Positions 42,040 to 53,399 of a stretch of 64,000 bases of DNA are shown here, piece after piece. Under the pieces are notes generated by a model, which was not told where the DNA came from, did no database searches, and worked only from the letters and a program-made list of their open reading frames with translations. The stretch's first letter is position 1. Each line of letters begins with the position of its first letter. Source of the stretch: Comamonas sp. lk (GTDB taxonomy: Bacteria; Pseudomonadota; Gammaproteobacteria; Burkholderiales; Burkholderiaceae_C). Both the position numbers and the translations under genes were made by a program. Location of the stretch: positions 1-64,000 of the forward strand of contig CAMBFO010000001.1 in assembly GCA_945865675.1 (NCBI GenBank), read 5' to 3'.

Positions 42040-42840
42040 TTACAACCTAACCGGAATCCCCCGCTCCCGCATCCTCGCCTTCGCCTGCCCTACGGTGTAC
42101 TCACCGTAGTGGAAGATGCTGGCGGCCAGGACGGCATCAGCACCGCCTTGTTGGATGCCGTCGGCCAGGTGGTCCAGGTTGCCCACACCGCCCGATGCGA
42201 TGACGGGCACGGGTACAGCGTCGCTGACTGCGCGGGTCAGCGCCAGATCAAAGCCGCTTTTGGTGCCGTCGCGGTCCATGCTGGTGAGCAATATTTCTCC
42301 CGCGCCGTAGTCCGCCATTTGCGTGGCCCAAGCCACCGCGTCCAGGCCCACGTTTTTGCGGCCGCCGTGGCTGTACACGTCCCAGCCCGGGCCAATAGGT
42401 AAACCATTCGCGCCGATGCGTTGCTCGTCTTCTGCGCTGCGGCGTTTGGCGTCGATAGCCACCACGATGCATTGCGCGCCGTACTTGGCCGAGGCGTCGC
42501 GGATGACTTGCGGGTTGGCAATGGCCGCCGAGTTAAAGCTGGTTTTGTCGGCCCCGGCGTTGAGCAATCTGCGCACGTCTTCGACGGTGCGCACACCGCC
42601 GCCCACGGTGAGCGGGATGAACACCTGGCTGGCCACGGCTTCGATGATGTGCAAGATCACATCGCGCCCGTCGCTGGTGGCGGTGATGTCCAAGAAAGTC
42701 AGCTCATCCGCGCCTTGCTCGTTGTAGCGGGCCGCGATTTCTACCGGGTCTCCCGCGTCGCGCAGTTCGACAAAGTTCACGCCCTTGACCACGCGGCCAC
42801 CGGTCACATCCAGGCAAGGGATGATGCGTTTAGCCAGCAT
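42040..42840 (-). CDS. hisF: Imidazole glycerol phosphate synthase, cyclase subunit
   Basis: HisF makes imidazole glycerol phosphate from PRFAR and ammonia supplied by HisH. The 266-residue TIM barrel starts [20 protein letters not shown] and has the catalytic aspartates in PCLDV and [11 protein letters not shown]. It follows the hexose-6-phosphate mutarotase-like gene by three bases. Confidence 0.96.
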   Translation of the reverse strand: MLAKRIIPCLDVTGGRVVKGVNFVELRDAGDPVEIAARYNEQGADELTFLDITATSDGRDVILHIIEAVASQVFIPLTVGGGVRTVEDVRRLLNAGADKTSFNSAAIANPQVIRDASAKYGAQCIVVAIDAKRRSAEDEQRIGANGLPIGPGWDVYSHGGRKNVGLDAVAWATQMADYGAGEILLTSMDRDGTKSGFDLALTRAVSDAVPVPVIASGGVGNLDHLADGIQQGGADAVLAASIFHYGEYTVGQAKARMRERGIPVRL

Positions 42841-42843
42841 GCT

Positions 42844-43722
42844 TCAAACCCCTAAAACGCGCAAACGCTGGCTGCCGCTCCAGTGACCGCCTGCCGCCAC
42901 GGTAATAGGCTCGAACACTTGTGCCGCCTCCACGCACAGCATGCGTTCAAACGCGTCGGGCGTCATGTCAGGCATAAGAGCGCAGCCCGCTGCGCCAGGG
43001 TTCCACACCACGCAGTCTGCCCAGCCCGCGCTGTTGCTAATCTCCAAAGCACCAAGTGGGTCGTGTAAATGCATGGGCGCGGGCGGGGCGCTGTAGACCC
43101 GGTCAAACGGGCCCACGCATTGCAAACTGTCGGCAGCGCGCTGGTGCACGTCTGCGCGCGAATCCCATTCTTTTTGTCCGCCCAAACCGGATAGGCGCAC
43201 TTGCGCAATATCGCTCACGGCCAGGTAGGAATGCAGCGCGCCGGTAAAGCGCAAAGCTTGCGTGCCCAGATTGCGCACCTCCAGGGTTACGCAAAGTTGT
43301 TCTGGCAGCAAGTCCACGCGCAAGCGGGTTTCAAACTCGGCGGGCCAAATGGCGCGGGTGTTGTCATCTGCATTGAAGCCAAAGCACAAGCTGGCTGGTG
43401 ACTCGCCCGCCTCTGCGTCCAGCAAGGCCCAGGGCAGATTGCGCACAAAACCATGTTTGGGTAAATCGCCGCGCTGGTTGAACTGCGGAAAGCAAATGGG
43501 GATGCCACCGCGAATCGCGGTGTGCCCGTCCCACACGGAATGGGGGCTGACGAACAGGCGCTCGCGCCCACCCTGGAGCCAAGAAATGACATGCGCGCCT
43601 TGCAGCGCCACCAGCACGCTGTCTCCATCGGCCAGCGTCAGGCGGTGGCAGGGCTGGCCTTGGAAAAGTTCTTCGCTGCGCGTGGCTAGGGCCGCGCCGG
43701 GCTCAGCCATTGCATTAGCCAT
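42844..43722 (-). CDS. D-hexose-6-phosphate mutarotase-like protein (YeaD family)
   Basis: This aldose-1-epimerase-fold protein interconverts hexose-6-phosphate anomers in related enzymes. The about 292-residue product has [31 protein letters not shown] and a terminal [14 protein letters not shown], with the conserved His and Glu expected. It starts within the last codons of hisA (ATG 43722 or 43710) and lies between hisA and hisF. Whether it serves histidine synthesis or is a passenger is not clear. Confidence 0.9.
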   Translation of the reverse strand: MANAMAEPGAALATRSEELFQGQPCHRLTLADGDSVLVALQGAHVISWLQGGRERLFVSPHSVWDGHTAIRGGIPICFPQFNQRGDLPKHGFVRNLPWALLDAEAGESPASLCFGFNADDNTRAIWPAEFETRLRVDLLPEQLCVTLEVRNLGTQALRFTGALHSYLAVSDIAQVRLSGLGGQKEWDSRADVHQRAADSLQCVGPFDRVYSAPPAPMHLHDPLGALEISNSAGWADCVVWNPGAAGCALMPDMTPDAFERMLCVEAAQVFEPITVAAGGHWSGSQRLRVLGV

Positions 43723-44455
43723 TGAGTTCGTCAGCGCGGGCTTGGCCGGCGGCAAAGTCCAGGTCGCCGGTGTAAATCGCGCGCCCGCAGATCACGCCCT
43801 CCACGCCTTCGTCTTCCACTTCGCACAGGGCTTCGATGTCGGCCATATTGGAGAGGCCCCCCGAGGCGATAACCGGAATCGAGAGTGCTTGCGCCAGCGC
43901 CACGGTGGCCGGGATGTTGATGCCGGTGAGCATGCCGTCGCGGCCTATGTCGGTGTAGATGATGGATTCGACGCCGTAGTCTTCAAACTTTTTACCCAGA
44001 TCGACTACATCGTGGCGGGTGAGTTTGCTCCAGCCGTCGGTGGCGACTTTGCCTTCTTTAGCGTCTAGGCCGACGATGATGTGGCCGCCAAATGCGGTAC
44101 AAGCATCTTGCAAAAAGCCGGGGTTTTTGACCGCGGCGGTGCCGATGATGACGTAGCGCAGGCCGGCGTCGAGATAGCGCTCAATCGTGTCCAGGTCGCG
44201 GATGCCGCCGCCGAGTTGCACATCGACTTCGCTACCGACTTCTTTGAGGATGCGACGAATGGCTGCCTCGTTTTTCGGGTGCCCGGCAAAGGCGCCGTTC
44301 AGGTCCACCAGATGCAAGCGCCTGGCGCCCTTGTCCACCCAGCTGCGCGCTATGGCGACCGGGTCTTCCCCGAAAGTGGTGGATTGATCCATATCGCCTT
44401 GTTGCAGGCGAACGCAGTGGCCGTCTTTGAGGTCAATAGCGGGGATAAGCAGCAT
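43715..44455 (-). CDS. hisA: ProFAR isomerase
   Basis: HisA isomerises ProFAR to PRFAR. The 246-residue TIM barrel starts [20 protein letters not shown], with the catalytic Asp in PAIDL and [11 protein letters not shown]. It lies between hisH and the mutarotase-like gene and overlaps the latter by a few bases. Confidence 0.96.
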   Translation of the reverse strand: MLLIPAIDLKDGHCVRLQQGDMDQSTTFGEDPVAIARSWVDKGARRLHLVDLNGAFAGHPKNEAAIRRILKEVGSEVDVQLGGGIRDLDTIERYLDAGLRYVIIGTAAVKNPGFLQDACTAFGGHIIVGLDAKEGKVATDGWSKLTRHDVVDLGKKFEDYGVESIIYTDIGRDGMLTGINIPATVALAQALSIPVIASGGLSNMADIEALCEVEDEGVEGVICGRAIYTGDLDFAAGQARADELNG

Positions 44456-44543
44456 GGTGCAGTGGCGGTGGGTAGTAAAAATGAAAGGAAGGGATAAGAA
44501 AAACTAGGCGAACCATACACGCAAGCGGGCCAAATAGGGCCTT

Positions 44544-45200
44544 TCAAGGCTCCCAGCGCAGAAAATTGCGGTACAAGGCCAGGCCCTGGGCGGCGCTTTT
44601 TTCCGGGTGGAACTGCGTGGCGAAAATATTATCGCGGGCCAGTGCCGAGCAAAAACGCCCGCCGTAATCCGTCTGGCCAGCACAGTGCGCGGCGGTCTGC
44701 GGATCGGCGTAATAGCTGTGCACAAAATAAAAGTAACTGCCGTCGGGTACGCCCGCCCACACCGGGTGCGCGCCCTTTCCGTGATCGGCCTGCCAGACTT
44801 GGTTCCAACCCATTTGCGGTACTTTATAGCGACTGCCGTCGTCCTGCAAGCGCCCTTCTAGAAAAAATTTGCGCACCGTCCCGGGCATCAAGCCCAGGCC
44901 GGGCGTGTCCAATTCCTCGCTGTGGTCCAGCAGCATTTGCATACCCACGCACACACCCATGAGCGGTTTGTGCGCCGCAGCATGCAGCACCGCGGCCAGC
45001 ATACCGCTGGCGCGCAGTTCGGCCATGCAGTCGCGCATACCTCCCTGGCCGGGCAGCACCACACGCTCGGCGTCCATGACTTCTTGCGGGCTGCGTGCCC
45101 ATATGGCTTGCACGCCTTCCTGCGCGGCGGCGTGCATGACCGCCTGGGTGACCGAGCGCAAATTACCCATGCCGTAATCGACGATAGCAACGGATTTCAT
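44544..45200 (-). CDS. hisH: Imidazole glycerol phosphate synthase, glutamine amidotransferase subunit
   Basis: HisH releases ammonia from glutamine for HisF. From ATG 45200 the 218-residue product starts [16 protein letters not shown], with the nucleophile in GVCVGMQML and the partner His and Glu in [10 protein letters not shown]. The track start five codons upstream is less likely. Confidence 0.95.
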   Translation of the reverse strand: MKSVAIVDYGMGNLRSVTQAVMHAAAQEGVQAIWARSPQEVMDAERVVLPGQGGMRDCMAELRASGMLAAVLHAAAHKPLMGVCVGMQMLLDHSEELDTPGLGLMPGTVRKFFLEGRLQDDGSRYKVPQMGWNQVWQADHGKGAHPVWAGVPDGSYFYFVHSYYADPQTAAHCAGQTDYGGRFCSALARDNIFATQFHPEKSAAQGLALYRNFLRWEP

Positions 45201-45236
45201 GGCGGGGTGGCGCAAGCCTCCGGGCGGGGTGTCACG

Positions 45237-45884
45237 TCAGAGCGAACCTTTGGTGGACGGGATGGTGCCAGCGGCGCGCGGGTCGCGCTCCACCGCCATG
45301 CGCAAAGCGCGGGCAAAGGCTTTGAACACGGTTTCGCACTGGTGGTGCGCGTTCTCGCCTTTGAGGTTGTCTATGTGCAGGGTGGCACCGGCATGGTTGA
45401 CAAAGCCTTGGAAAAATTCGTGCGCCAACTGGCTGTCAAAGCCGCCGATCATGCCGCTCTTGAAAGGCACGTCCATTTCCAAACCGGGGCGGCCTGAGAG
45501 GTCGATGACCACGCGCGAGAGGGCTTCGTCCAGCGGTACATAGGCGTGGCCGTAGCGGCGTATGCCTTTTTTCTCGCCCAGCGCCTTGGCAAAAGCCTGG
45601 CCGAGGGTGATGCCTACATCTTCCACGGTATGGTGGCCGTCGATATGCAAATCGCCTTGGGCTTGGATGTCCAGGTCGATCAAGCCGTGGCGGGCGATCT
45701 GGTCGAGCATATGGTCAAAAAAGCCGATACCCGTGGACAACTGGGCCTGGCCGCTACCGTCCAAATTCAGGGCGACCCGGATGCGGGTTTCGGCGGTGTT
45801 GCGTGTCACTTCGGCGCTGCGGGCGCTGCCCTCACCCGTAGGCTGGGGCAGCACGCTTACCAGGCTGGAAGCTGTGTCAGTCAT
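45237..45884 (-). CDS. hisB: Imidazoleglycerol-phosphate dehydratase
   Basis: This monofunctional HisB dehydrates imidazole glycerol phosphate. The 215-residue product has [24 protein letters not shown] and the second repeat's [14 protein letters not shown] manganese-binding histidines. The first about 25 residues are a non-conserved extension. The ATG overlaps the hisC stop. Confidence 0.95.
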   Translation of the reverse strand: MTDTASSLVSVLPQPTGEGSARSAEVTRNTAETRIRVALNLDGSGQAQLSTGIGFFDHMLDQIARHGLIDLDIQAQGDLHIDGHHTVEDVGITLGQAFAKALGEKKGIRRYGHAYVPLDEALSRVVIDLSGRPGLEMDVPFKSGMIGGFDSQLAHEFFQGFVNHAGATLHIDNLKGENAHHQCETVFKAFARALRMAVERDPRAAGTIPSTKGSL

Positions 45885-46987
45885 AAAGAGGCCTCGAGCG
45901 CTGCAAGGAGCAGCGTGTTTTCAGGGGCTGTGCCCACCGTCAGTCGCAGACAGTTGGCCAGCAGCGGATGCATTGTAGAAACGTTCTTCACCAAAATCTG
46001 ACGCTTTTTCAGCGCCTCATGCAGACGCGCCGCCGCGCCGGGCTCGCCCGACACGCGCAGCAGAATCATATTCGCCTGGCTGGGAAAGGGCTGCAGGCCG
46101 GGCAGCGTGCCCAGGGCGGCCAGCAGGCGCTCGCGTTCGCTGCAGATTAATTGCGCCTGCGCGGCAAACACAGCCGCATGCGCCAGGGCGAAGAGCGCGC
46201 ATTCGGCATTGAGCACGCTGACGTTATAGGGCGGGCGCACTTTGTCCATCTGCGCCAGCAGGGCCGCCGGGGCTAACGCATAGCCCAGACGCACACCGGC
46301 CAGGCCGAATTTGGACAGGGTGCGCATGAGCACGACTTGCTTATTAGCAGCCGGATCGGCGCGGATTTCGTCCAGCCAGGTGCTGTCCGCAAAGGGCTGG
46401 TAGGCCTCGTCCACCACCACCAGCGCGCCGTAGGCGCTGGCTTGGGAAATAAGACGACGCAGCACTGCGGCGTCCCACAAATTGGCGGTGGGGTTGTTGG
46501 GGTAAGCCAAGTACACGATGGCCGGTTGGTGCTGCGCGATGGCGGCGGACATGGCCGCTTCGTCCAGCGAAAAATCCGCCTTTAGGGGCACGCCTACAAA
46601 GCCCAAGCCCTGCAATTGCGCAGACATGGCGTACATCACAAAGCCAGGCTCGGGCGCAAGAATGCAAGTGCCGGGCCGGGCACAAGCCATGGCCAGCATG
46701 GAAATGAGCTCGTCCGAGCCATTGCCCAGCGTCAGCCCATAGCCTGCAGGCAGGTCCACATAGCGCGCCAAGGCGGCGTGCAAATCTTGGATGCGCGCGC
46801 CCGGGTAGCGATTCAGAGCGACCCGGCCCAAACGCTCGCCCAATTGCGCTTGCAAGTCTGGCGGTAAGGCGTAGGGGTTTTCCATGGCGTCGAGCTTGAC
46901 CATGCCCGCGGCATCTTGCACCGCATACGCGTGCATGGCTTGCACATCGTCGCGGATAAAGCGCAAATCGGGTGTTAGCACTTTCAT
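45881..46987 (-). CDS. hisC: Histidinol-phosphate aminotransferase
   Basis: HisC is a class I/II PLP aminotransferase. The 368-residue product has the substrate region [30 protein letters not shown] and the PLP-lysine in [15 protein letters not shown]. It overlaps hisD and hisB by four bases each as ATGA junctions. Confidence 0.95.
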   Translation of the reverse strand: MKVLTPDLRFIRDDVQAMHAYAVQDAAGMVKLDAMENPYALPPDLQAQLGERLGRVALNRYPGARIQDLHAALARYVDLPAGYGLTLGNGSDELISMLAMACARPGTCILAPEPGFVMYAMSAQLQGLGFVGVPLKADFSLDEAAMSAAIAQHQPAIVYLAYPNNPTANLWDAAVLRRLISQASAYGALVVVDEAYQPFADSTWLDEIRADPAANKQVVLMRTLSKFGLAGVRLGYALAPAALLAQMDKVRPPYNVSVLNAECALFALAHAAVFAAQAQLICSERERLLAALGTLPGLQPFPSQANMILLRVSGEPGAAARLHEALKKRQILVKNVSTMHPLLANCLRLTVGTAPENTLLLAALEASL

Positions 46988-48360
46988 GCTTGGTTCCCGT
47001 GCATACGCATTTCTGCCGCGCGCGCATGGGCTTGTAAGCCTTCGCCATGCGCCAACACCGAAGCCGTCTGGCCCAGTGTTTGCGCACCCGCCTCGGACAC
47101 CTCAATCAAGCTGCTGCGCTTTTGAAAATCGTAGACCCCCAAGGGCGAAGAAAACCGCGCCGTGCCGGAGGTGGGCAACACATGGTTGGGGCCAGCGCAA
47201 TAGTCGCCTAGGCTTTCGCTGGTGAAGGCGCCCAGAAAAATCGCGCCTGCGTGAATCAGCAAAGGCTCCCACTGGTGCGGGTCGCGGCTGCTCACTTCCA
47301 GATGTTCGGGTGCGATGCGGTTGCTGATGGCGCAGGCCTCTTGCATGCTGCGCGTGTGTATCAGGGCGCCACGCCCGTTGAGCGAGGCGGCGATGATATC
47401 GCGCCGGGGCATCTCGGGCAGCAGTTTGTCGATGGACGCTTGCACCGCATCCATATAGTCCGCATCTGGGCACAGCAATATGCTTTGCGCCAGTTCATCA
47501 TGCTCGGCCTGGCTGAACAAATCCATGGCTACCCAGTCGGGCGGCGTGCTGCCGTCAGCCAGCACGAGTATTTCTGAGGGTCCCGCAATCATGTCGATGC
47601 CCACCGTGCCGAACACGCGGCGCTTGGCCGCTGCCACATAGGCGTTGCCCGGCCCGGTGATTTTGTCGACGCGGGGCACTGTGGCCGTGCCGTAGGCCAT
47701 GGCGGCTATCGCTTGCGCGCCGCCGATGGTGAAGGCGCGGCTGACTCCGGCGACAAAGGCCGCAGCCAGCACCAACTCGTTGCGCTCGCCGCGCGCGGCT
47801 GTCTTACCGCTGCCCGCCGCGCCGCCGGTGGCTACGCTGCCGCGCACCGGGGTGGGCACCACCATGATGATTTCGCCCACGCCGGCTACGTGCGCGGGAA
47901 TGGCGTTCATGAGCAAGCTCGACGGGTAGGCCGCTTTGCCGCCGGGCACGTAAATACCGGCACGGTCCAGCGGTGTGACTTTCTGGCCAAGCAAACTGCC
48001 GTCGGCGTCGCGGTACTGCCAGCTTTCGCCGCAGGCTTTCTTTTGTGCCTCGTGGTAGCTGCGTATGCGTGCAGCGGCGTCTTGCAAGGCGCGTTTTTGG
48101 GCTTCGGGTAGGCCATCGAAAGCGGCTTTGAAATCGGCTTGGTGCAACTCCAGCTCGGCCACAGCAGCGGCCTGCAAGCCGTCAAAGCGTGCGGTGTAGT
48201 CCAACACCGCAGCATCGCCACGCGCTTTCACATCGGCCAGGATGTCGGCCACGCGCTGCTCGATGGCCGCATCGGTATCGGCCGACCAATGCAGGCGCTG
48301 TTGAAACAAGGTTTCGAAATCTGCCTGGGCAGTGGACAGGCGTAAGGGTCGGGCGTTCAT
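46984..48360 (-). CDS. hisD: Histidinol dehydrogenase
   Basis: HisD oxidises histidinol to histidine in two NAD-dependent steps with zinc. The 458-residue product (from ATG 48360) has [41 protein letters not shown] and the metal-site [11 protein letters not shown], with [20 protein letters not shown] near the end. The length is slightly above the usual 430 because of an insertion around [20 protein letters not shown]. Confidence 0.95.
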   Translation of the reverse strand: MNARPLRLSTAQADFETLFQQRLHWSADTDAAIEQRVADILADVKARGDAAVLDYTARFDGLQAAAVAELELHQADFKAAFDGLPEAQKRALQDAAARIRSYHEAQKKACGESWQYRDADGSLLGQKVTPLDRAGIYVPGGKAAYPSSLLMNAIPAHVAGVGEIIMVVPTPVRGSVATGGAAGSGKTAARGERNELVLAAAFVAGVSRAFTIGGAQAIAAMAYGTATVPRVDKITGPGNAYVAAAKRRVFGTVGIDMIAGPSEILVLADGSTPPDWVAMDLFSQAEHDELAQSILLCPDADYMDAVQASIDKLLPEMPRRDIIAASLNGRGALIHTRSMQEACAISNRIAPEHLEVSSRDPHQWEPLLIHAGAIFLGAFTSESLGDYCAGPNHVLPTSGTARFSSPLGVYDFQKRSSLIEVSEAGAQTLGQTASVLAHGEGLQAHARAAEMRMHGNQA

Positions 48361-48380
48361 GCTGGAGAGCACCATGCTGT

Positions 48381-49055
48381 TTATGCGCCGCTGGGTCCGC
48401 TTGCGCCCACGACCACGCCAAAGGCGTCGATGATGCGGCGTATGGGTTCGCGCTTGAGCTTTAAAGCTGCCTGGTTGACGATCAGGCGCGAACTGATGTC
48501 CATGATGCGCTCGACCTCGATCAAATTATTGGCACGCAAAGTGTTACCGGTGGACACCAAATCGACGATGGCATCGGACAGGCCCACCAGGGGCGCTAGC
48601 TCCATACTGCCGTACAGCTTGATCAAGTCCACATGCACGCCTTTGCTGGCAAAAAACTCGCGCGCAATCGCCACGTATTTGGTAGCCACGCGCAGGCGCG
48701 CACCCTGGCGCACGGCGTAGGCGTAATCAAAATCCGCGCGCACCGCCACGCTGATGCGGCACTTGGCAATTTGCAAATCCAGCGGTTGAAATAAACCGGC
48801 GCTGCCGCCACCCCAATCGCCGCCATGCTCCAGCAAAGTATCTTTGCCAGTGATGCCCATATCGGCGCCGCCGAACTGCACATAAGTGGGTACATCAGTG
48901 GCACGCACCACCAGCACACGCACATCGGGCTGGTTGGTATCGAGAATGAGCTTGCGCGAACTTTCCGGATCGTCGAGCACGCGGATGCCCGCCGACGCCA
49001 ACAAGGGCACGGTCTCTTCAAAAATGCGGCCTTTGGACAAGGCGATGGTGATCAT
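48381..49055 (-). CDS. hisG: ATP phosphoribosyltransferase, short form
   Basis: HisG catalyses the first, feedback-controlled step of histidine synthesis. The 224-residue product ([49 protein letters not shown]) lacks the C-terminal regulatory domain and is therefore the short type that needs HisZ as a regulatory subunit. HisZ is not in the window. It is the first his gene, 30 bases after murA. Confidence 0.95.
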   Translation of the reverse strand: MITIALSKGRIFEETVPLLASAGIRVLDDPESSRKLILDTNQPDVRVLVVRATDVPTYVQFGGADMGITGKDTLLEHGGDWGGGSAGLFQPLDLQIAKCRISVAVRADFDYAYAVRQGARLRVATKYVAIAREFFASKGVHVDLIKLYGSMELAPLVGLSDAIVDLVSTGNTLRANNLIEVERIMDISSRLIVNQAALKLKREPIRRIIDAFGVVVGASGPSGA

Positions 49056-49085
49056 GAATGGGCTTCTTTAAGTGGGCCAAACCAT

Positions 49086-50351
49086 TTAACGGATGCGCTC
49101 AATATCGGCGCCCAGGCCGCGCAGCTTGCTTTCCATGCGGTCGTAGCCACGGTCCAGATGGTAAATGCGGTCCACCACGGTCTCGCCTTCGGCTACCAGC
49201 CCGGCAATGACCAAGCTGGCCGAGGCGCGCAAATCGGTCGCCATCACGGTGGCGCCAGACAAGCGTTGCACACCCTGCACCACCGCCACTTTGCCTTCAA
49301 TCTGGATATTGGCGCCCAGGCGCAGCAATTCATTGACATGCATAAAGCGGTTTTCAAAAATCGTCTCGGTGCTGCGCGAGGCACCTTCGGAAATACAGTT
49401 CAGGGCCATGAACTGCGCTTGCATATCGGTAGGAAAACCGGGGTACTCGGTGGTGCGAAAACTCTGCGCTTGCAAACGGCCCTGCGCCTGGATGCGGATA
49501 CCGCCTTCCACCGCCTGTACCTGGGCACCGGCAGCTAGTAGCTTCTCGATCACCGCGTCCAAATGGTCGGCGCGCCCGTCTTTGAGAAACACCTCGCCAC
49601 CGGTTGCGGCAACGGCGCATAAAAAAGTGCCCGCTTCGATACGGTCCGCCACCACCTGGTGGGTGCAGCCTTGCAAAGCCTCCACGCCCTGGATACGGAT
49701 ACGGCGGCTGCCGTGGCCTTCGATGCGCGCGCCCATGGCAATCAGCATTTCAGCCAGATCGGGAATCTCAGGCTCTTGTGCGGCGTTTTCCAAAATGGTC
49801 TCGCCTTCGGCCAGGGCTGCAGCCATCAAAAAGTTTTCGGTGCCCGTGACGGTAACCATGTCGGTAGTGATGCGCGCGCCTTTGAGGCGCTTGCGCCCGC
49901 CACCAATGCGCGCGATCATATAGCCATGTTCCACGGCAATCTCAGCGCCCATGGCCGTCAGGCCTTTGAGGTGCTGGTCCACCGGACGCGAACCAATCGC
50001 ACAACCTCCGGGCAGGGAGACCTTGGCATGGCCGAAACGCGCGAGCAAGGGACCTAGCGCCAGCACCGAAGCGCGCATGGTTTTGACCAACTCATAAGGG
50101 GCTTCGGGCGTGTGCAAGGTGCCGGCATTGATGCGTAGTTCGCTGCCAACCTGCTCACTCACCTGCACGCCCATGTTGAGCAAAAGCTTGCGCATAGTGG
50201 AGACGTCCTGCAAGCGCGGGACGTTGCGCAGGTGTACCGGCTCAGACGTCAACAGCGCGGCGCACAGCTCGGGAAGGGTGGCGTTTTTGGCGCCGGAAAT
50301 CTGCACTTCGCCCTGCAGGCTGCGGCCACCGCGAATCAATAGCTTGTCCAT
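49086..50351 (-). CDS. murA: UDP-N-acetylglucosamine 1-carboxyvinyltransferase
   Basis: MurA transfers enolpyruvate to UDP-GlcNAc, the first committed step of peptidoglycan synthesis. The 421-residue product starts [20 protein letters not shown], has [12 protein letters not shown] and the active-site cysteine in [17 protein letters not shown], and ends GADIERIR. It is 10 bases after bolA. Confidence 0.96.
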   Translation of the reverse strand: MDKLLIRGGRSLQGEVQISGAKNATLPELCAALLTSEPVHLRNVPRLQDVSTMRKLLLNMGVQVSEQVGSELRINAGTLHTPEAPYELVKTMRASVLALGPLLARFGHAKVSLPGGCAIGSRPVDQHLKGLTAMGAEIAVEHGYMIARIGGGRKRLKGARITTDMVTVTGTENFLMAAALAEGETILENAAQEPEIPDLAEMLIAMGARIEGHGSRRIRIQGVEALQGCTHQVVADRIEAGTFLCAVAATGGEVFLKDGRADHLDAVIEKLLAAGAQVQAVEGGIRIQAQGRLQAQSFRTTEYPGFPTDMQAQFMALNCISEGASRSTETIFENRFMHVNELLRLGANIQIEGKVAVVQGVQRLSGATVMATDLRASASLVIAGLVAEGETVVDRIYHLDRGYDRMESKLRGLGADIERIR

Positions 50352-50361
50352 CGCCTCGGCC

Positions 50362-50604
50362 TTAAGAATTCTGGGCTGCCCACTCGGCAGGGGTGAAAGT
50401 TTTCATGGACAAGGCATGCACCTCATCGGTCTGCATGCGGGTGCCTAAGGTGGCATAAACCTGCTGGTGGCGCGCGATCAGGCGTTTGCCTTCAAAGGCG
50501 CCCGACACGATCGTGGCATACCAATGGCGTCCGTCACCTTCGAGCGCAATATGGGTGCAAGGCAGGCCAGCGGTTATGAGGGCTTGGAGTTGTTCTGCGG
50601 TCAT
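50362..50604 (-). CDS. BolA/IbaG-family protein
   Basis: From ATG 50604 the 80-residue product ([20 protein letters not shown]...) has the BolA fold with [31 protein letters not shown] and the conserved [10 protein letters not shown] end. IbaG-type proteins bind glutaredoxin with a [2Fe-2S] cluster. The position next to murA and mla genes is the usual place for ibaG. The longer track start reads into the ABC permease end and is rejected. Confidence 0.92.
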   Translation of the reverse strand: MTAEQLQALITAGLPCTHIALEGDGRHWYATIVSGAFEGKRLIARHQQVYATLGTRMQTDEVHALSMKTFTPAEWAAQNS

Positions 50605-50617
50605 AAAGAAAAAAGTT

Positions 50618-51373
50618 TTAGCTGCGGATTCTGTAACCGGTGCGCAGCAAATACAGCGCATTGGCGAAAACCAGCAGCGTAGAGCCGCCCACTACTGCCA
50701 GGCTTAACCAGGGCGATACATCGCTGACGCCAAAAAAGCCGTAGCGCAAACCATCAATCATGTAAAAGAAGGGATTGCAATGGCTGACGACTTGCCAGAA
50801 CGGCGGCAGCGAGTGGATGGAATAAAACACGCCGCTCAAAAAAGTCATAGGCATGATCACGAAGTTTTGAAATGCCGCCAACTGGTCAAACTTCTCAGCC
50901 CACAGGCCGGCAATCAGCCCCAGTGTGCCCATCATGGCCGCGCCCATGACCGCAAACAGGAAAATAAACAGCGGCTGGGCAAAGCTGATCTGCGTGAAAA
51001 ACGAAGCAATCGCATATACCCCCAAGCCCACCACCAGACCGCGCACCACGGCAGCGCCGACGTAGGCTACGAACCAGTGCCAGTACGACAAAGGCGTGAG
51101 CAGAATAAAGACCAGGTTACCCATCACTTTGCTCATGATGAGCGAAGACGAGCTATTGGCAAAGGCGTTTTGCAAGAGGCTCATCATCGCCAGGCCGGGC
51201 ACCAAAAAGGCGGTGTAACTCACCTGGTCATACACTTTCACATGGTCTTCCAAGGCGTGGCCGAAGATCAGCAAATACAGCATGGCGGTGAGCACCGGAC
51301 CGGCGATGGTTTGGAAAGCGACTTTCCAAAAACGCAGCACTTCTTTGTAGAGCAAGGTTTGCCAGCCGTTCAT
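50618..51373 (-). CDS. ABC-2 type transporter permease (YadH-like)
   Basis: The 251-residue product has six hydrophobic helices and the ABC-2 membrane signature region (SSSLIMSKVMGNLVFILLTPLS, LSGVFYSIHSLPPFW). It overlaps its ATPase gene by four bases. YadGH-like exporters sit between mla and murA in many Proteobacteria; the substrate is unknown. Confidence 0.92.
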   Translation of the reverse strand: MNGWQTLLYKEVLRFWKVAFQTIAGPVLTAMLYLLIFGHALEDHVKVYDQVSYTAFLVPGLAMMSLLQNAFANSSSSLIMSKVMGNLVFILLTPLSYWHWFVAYVGAAVVRGLVVGLGVYAIASFFTQISFAQPLFIFLFAVMGAAMMGTLGLIAGLWAEKFDQLAAFQNFVIMPMTFLSGVFYSIHSLPPFWQVVSHCNPFFYMIDGLRYGFFGVSDVSPWLSLAVVGGSTLLVFANALYLLRTGYRIRS

Positions 51374-52332
51374 GCTACTGCCCCTGCGGTGGCTGTCACC
51401 GACTGGCCGGCTTTGCCCGAATGCTTTTGCATCACGTCCAAAAACACGTCTTCCAAATCGGCTTTGCGGATTTCCACATCCTCGGCGTGCAGGCCGGCTT
51501 CGCGTACCGCTGCCAGATAACGCTCGATCTCCAGTGCATCATGCGCCGGGAACTGCACGATGCGCCCGGTGACACGCGCCTGCGCGCGCAAGGCCTCGGG
51601 CAGCACGCCCTCGACTTTGAAGCGCAGCACATTGCTGGAGGCTGCTTTGAGCAGTTCGCTGGTATGGTCCAGAGCCACAATGCGCCCAGACTTGAGCATG
51701 GCGATACGGCCACACAGGGCTTCAGCCTCTTCCAGGTAATGGGTGGTGAGCAAGACGGTATGGCCTTGCTTATTGAGTTTGGCAATAAATTGCCACAAGG
51801 TTTGGCGCAATTCCACATCCACCCCAGCCGTCGGCTCGTCCAGCACAATGACCGGCGGCTTGTGCACCAGGGCTTGCGCCACCAGAAAACGCCGCTTCAT
51901 GCCACCCGACAACTGGCGCATATTGGCCTGGGCTTTGTCGGCCAGGCCCAGGCTCTCCAGCAATTCGTCAATCCAGGCGTCGTTATTGCGCACGCCGAAA
52001 TACCCCGACTGGATACGCAAGGCTTCGCGAATATTGAAAAAAGGGTCAAACACCAGCTCTTGCGGCACCACGCCGAGTTTGCGCCGGGCCTGTGCATAGT
52101 CGCGCTGTACATCGCTGCCCAGGACGCTGACGCTACCGGCGCTGGGTCGGGTCAGACCAGCGAGCATGCTGATCATGGTGGTTTTACCAGCGCCGTTGGG
52201 GCCGAGCAAACCGAAAAACTCACCTTGCTCAATATCCAGACTCACCTGGTCAACGGCTAGGAATGTGCTGCCTGGCGGGCCTTTGGGCGAGGCATACGCC
52301 TTGGAAATCGACTGGAAGGAAATGGCAAGCAT
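51370..52332 (-). CDS. ABC transporter ATP-binding protein (YadG-like)
   Basis: The 320-residue product has Walker A GPNGAGKTT, ABC signature LSGGMKRRFLVAQAL, Walker B VIVLDEPTAGVD and a long C-terminal extension (residues 225-320). It pairs with the ABC-2 permease. The usual E. coli YadG is near 308 residues. Confidence 0.93.
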   Translation of the reverse strand: MLAISFQSISKAYASPKGPPGSTFLAVDQVSLDIEQGEFFGLLGPNGAGKTTMISMLAGLTRPSAGSVSVLGSDVQRDYAQARRKLGVVPQELVFDPFFNIREALRIQSGYFGVRNNDAWIDELLESLGLADKAQANMRQLSGGMKRRFLVAQALVHKPPVIVLDEPTAGVDVELRQTLWQFIAKLNKQGHTVLLTTHYLEEAEALCGRIAMLKSGRIVALDHTSELLKAASSNVLRFKVEGVLPEALRAQARVTGRIVQFPAHDALEIERYLAAVREAGLHAEDVEIRKADLEDVFLDVMQKHSGKAGQSVTATAGAVA

Positions 52333-52388
52333 AAACGCCCGATTTTACGCCCGCAAGCCCAGCAGCCCTTTGTCGCCAGGCGAAAGGC

Positions 52389-52694
52389 CTAAAGCGGCGT
52401 GGGTTCCAAGCTTGTAGCGCTTGCTGGATCGCCGCTTTCGAGCAAAGCCCGCACGCCGTACAGTGCGGCCAAATGCATCAGTCGCTCAGGCGCGCCTTGG
52501 ATGTGCAGTTGCTTACCCCGGCGCAGGCAAGCGCGACGCAGCTCCAGCAAAACGGCCAGTGCCGACGAGTCGAAATCCTGTAGGGGCTGCGCATCGAGTA
52601 CCACCTGCTTGGGGCCGGTTGAAATGCCGGCAGCCAACTGCTCCAGGCAGGGGCCGGCCTGGGCATGGGTCAGAACGGCGGGTAGGGCGAGCAC
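52389..52694 (-). CDS. mlaB: MlaB, STAS-domain subunit of the Mla phospholipid transporter
   Basis: MlaB stabilises the MlaFE ATPase complex. The 101-residue STAS product shows VVLDAQPLQDFDSSALAVLLELRRACLRRG, with the serine loop typical of STAS proteins. It follows mlaC by one base and is the last gene of the mla operon. Confidence 0.88.
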   Translation of the reverse strand: MLALPAVLTHAQAGPCLEQLAAGISTGPKQVVLDAQPLQDFDSSALAVLLELRRACLRRGKQLHIQGAPERLMHLAALYGVRALLESGDPASATSLEPTPL

Positions 52695-52695
52695 C

Positions 52696-53334
52696 TCAAT
52701 TCTTTTTCGTATTGGATTTATTGCGCGCTGCCAGCGATTCGATCAGGCCGTCCACGCCCTTGGCATTGATTTCCTGGGCGAACTGGCTTTTGTAAGTTTC
52801 GACCAACCAAACGCCCATCACGTTGATATTAAAAATCCGCCAGCCAGAGCCCTGGCCGGGCGTTTTTTCCAGGCGGTAATCCAGCTGGATCGGCTCACCA
52901 CTGCCGCGCACTTCGCTGCGCACCACCACTTCTTTGTCCTCGGGCGCAGCGCGCAAAGGCTTTAATGCGATGACCTGGTCGCTGATTTGGGACAGGGCCC
53001 CGGCGTAGGTGCGCACCAGCAAAATTTTGAACTCCTCTTGCAAGCGTTTTTGCTGCTCAGGCGTCGCCTGGCGCCAACCCGGGCCTGTGGCCGAAGCCGT
53101 CATGCGCTGAAAATCCACATGCGGCATGATGCGCGTGTCCACCAGTGCAACCACTTTGGCGATGTCGCCGCTACGCATGGACTTGTCCGCTTTGATAACG
53201 TCCAACACCTCGGTGGACATGCGCTTGATAAAGACATCAGCGGCCTCATCCTGCGCCCATGCGCTGCCAGCCGACAGCGCCCCCCAAAGAAGCATCAGTA
53301 CTACGCCCAACTGCTTGAAATATCGAAAACTCAC
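52696..53334 (-). CDS. mlaC: MlaC, periplasmic phospholipid-binding protein
   Basis: MlaC ferries phospholipids between MlaA and MlaFEDB. From GTG 53334 the product is 212 residues with a signal peptide (LMLLWGALSAGSAWAQ) and the lipid-binding domain TRIMPHVDFQRMTASATGPGWR ... FNINVMGVWLVETYKSQF. The GTG has GGGAG seven bases upstream and is preferred over the track GTG at 53361. Confidence 0.92.
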   Translation of the reverse strand: MSFRYFKQLGVVLMLLWGALSAGSAWAQDEAADVFIKRMSTEVLDVIKADKSMRSGDIAKVVALVDTRIMPHVDFQRMTASATGPGWRQATPEQQKRLQEEFKILLVRTYAGALSQISDQVIALKPLRAAPEDKEVVVRSEVRGSGEPIQLDYRLEKTPGQGSGWRIFNINVMGVWLVETYKSQFAQEINAKGVDGLIESLAARNKSNTKKN

Positions 53335-53399
53335 TATTTTTCTCCCTGCGAATGGCGCCACTCAGGTTGACCCTTGCTTGTGCCGCATTTAGATGGATT

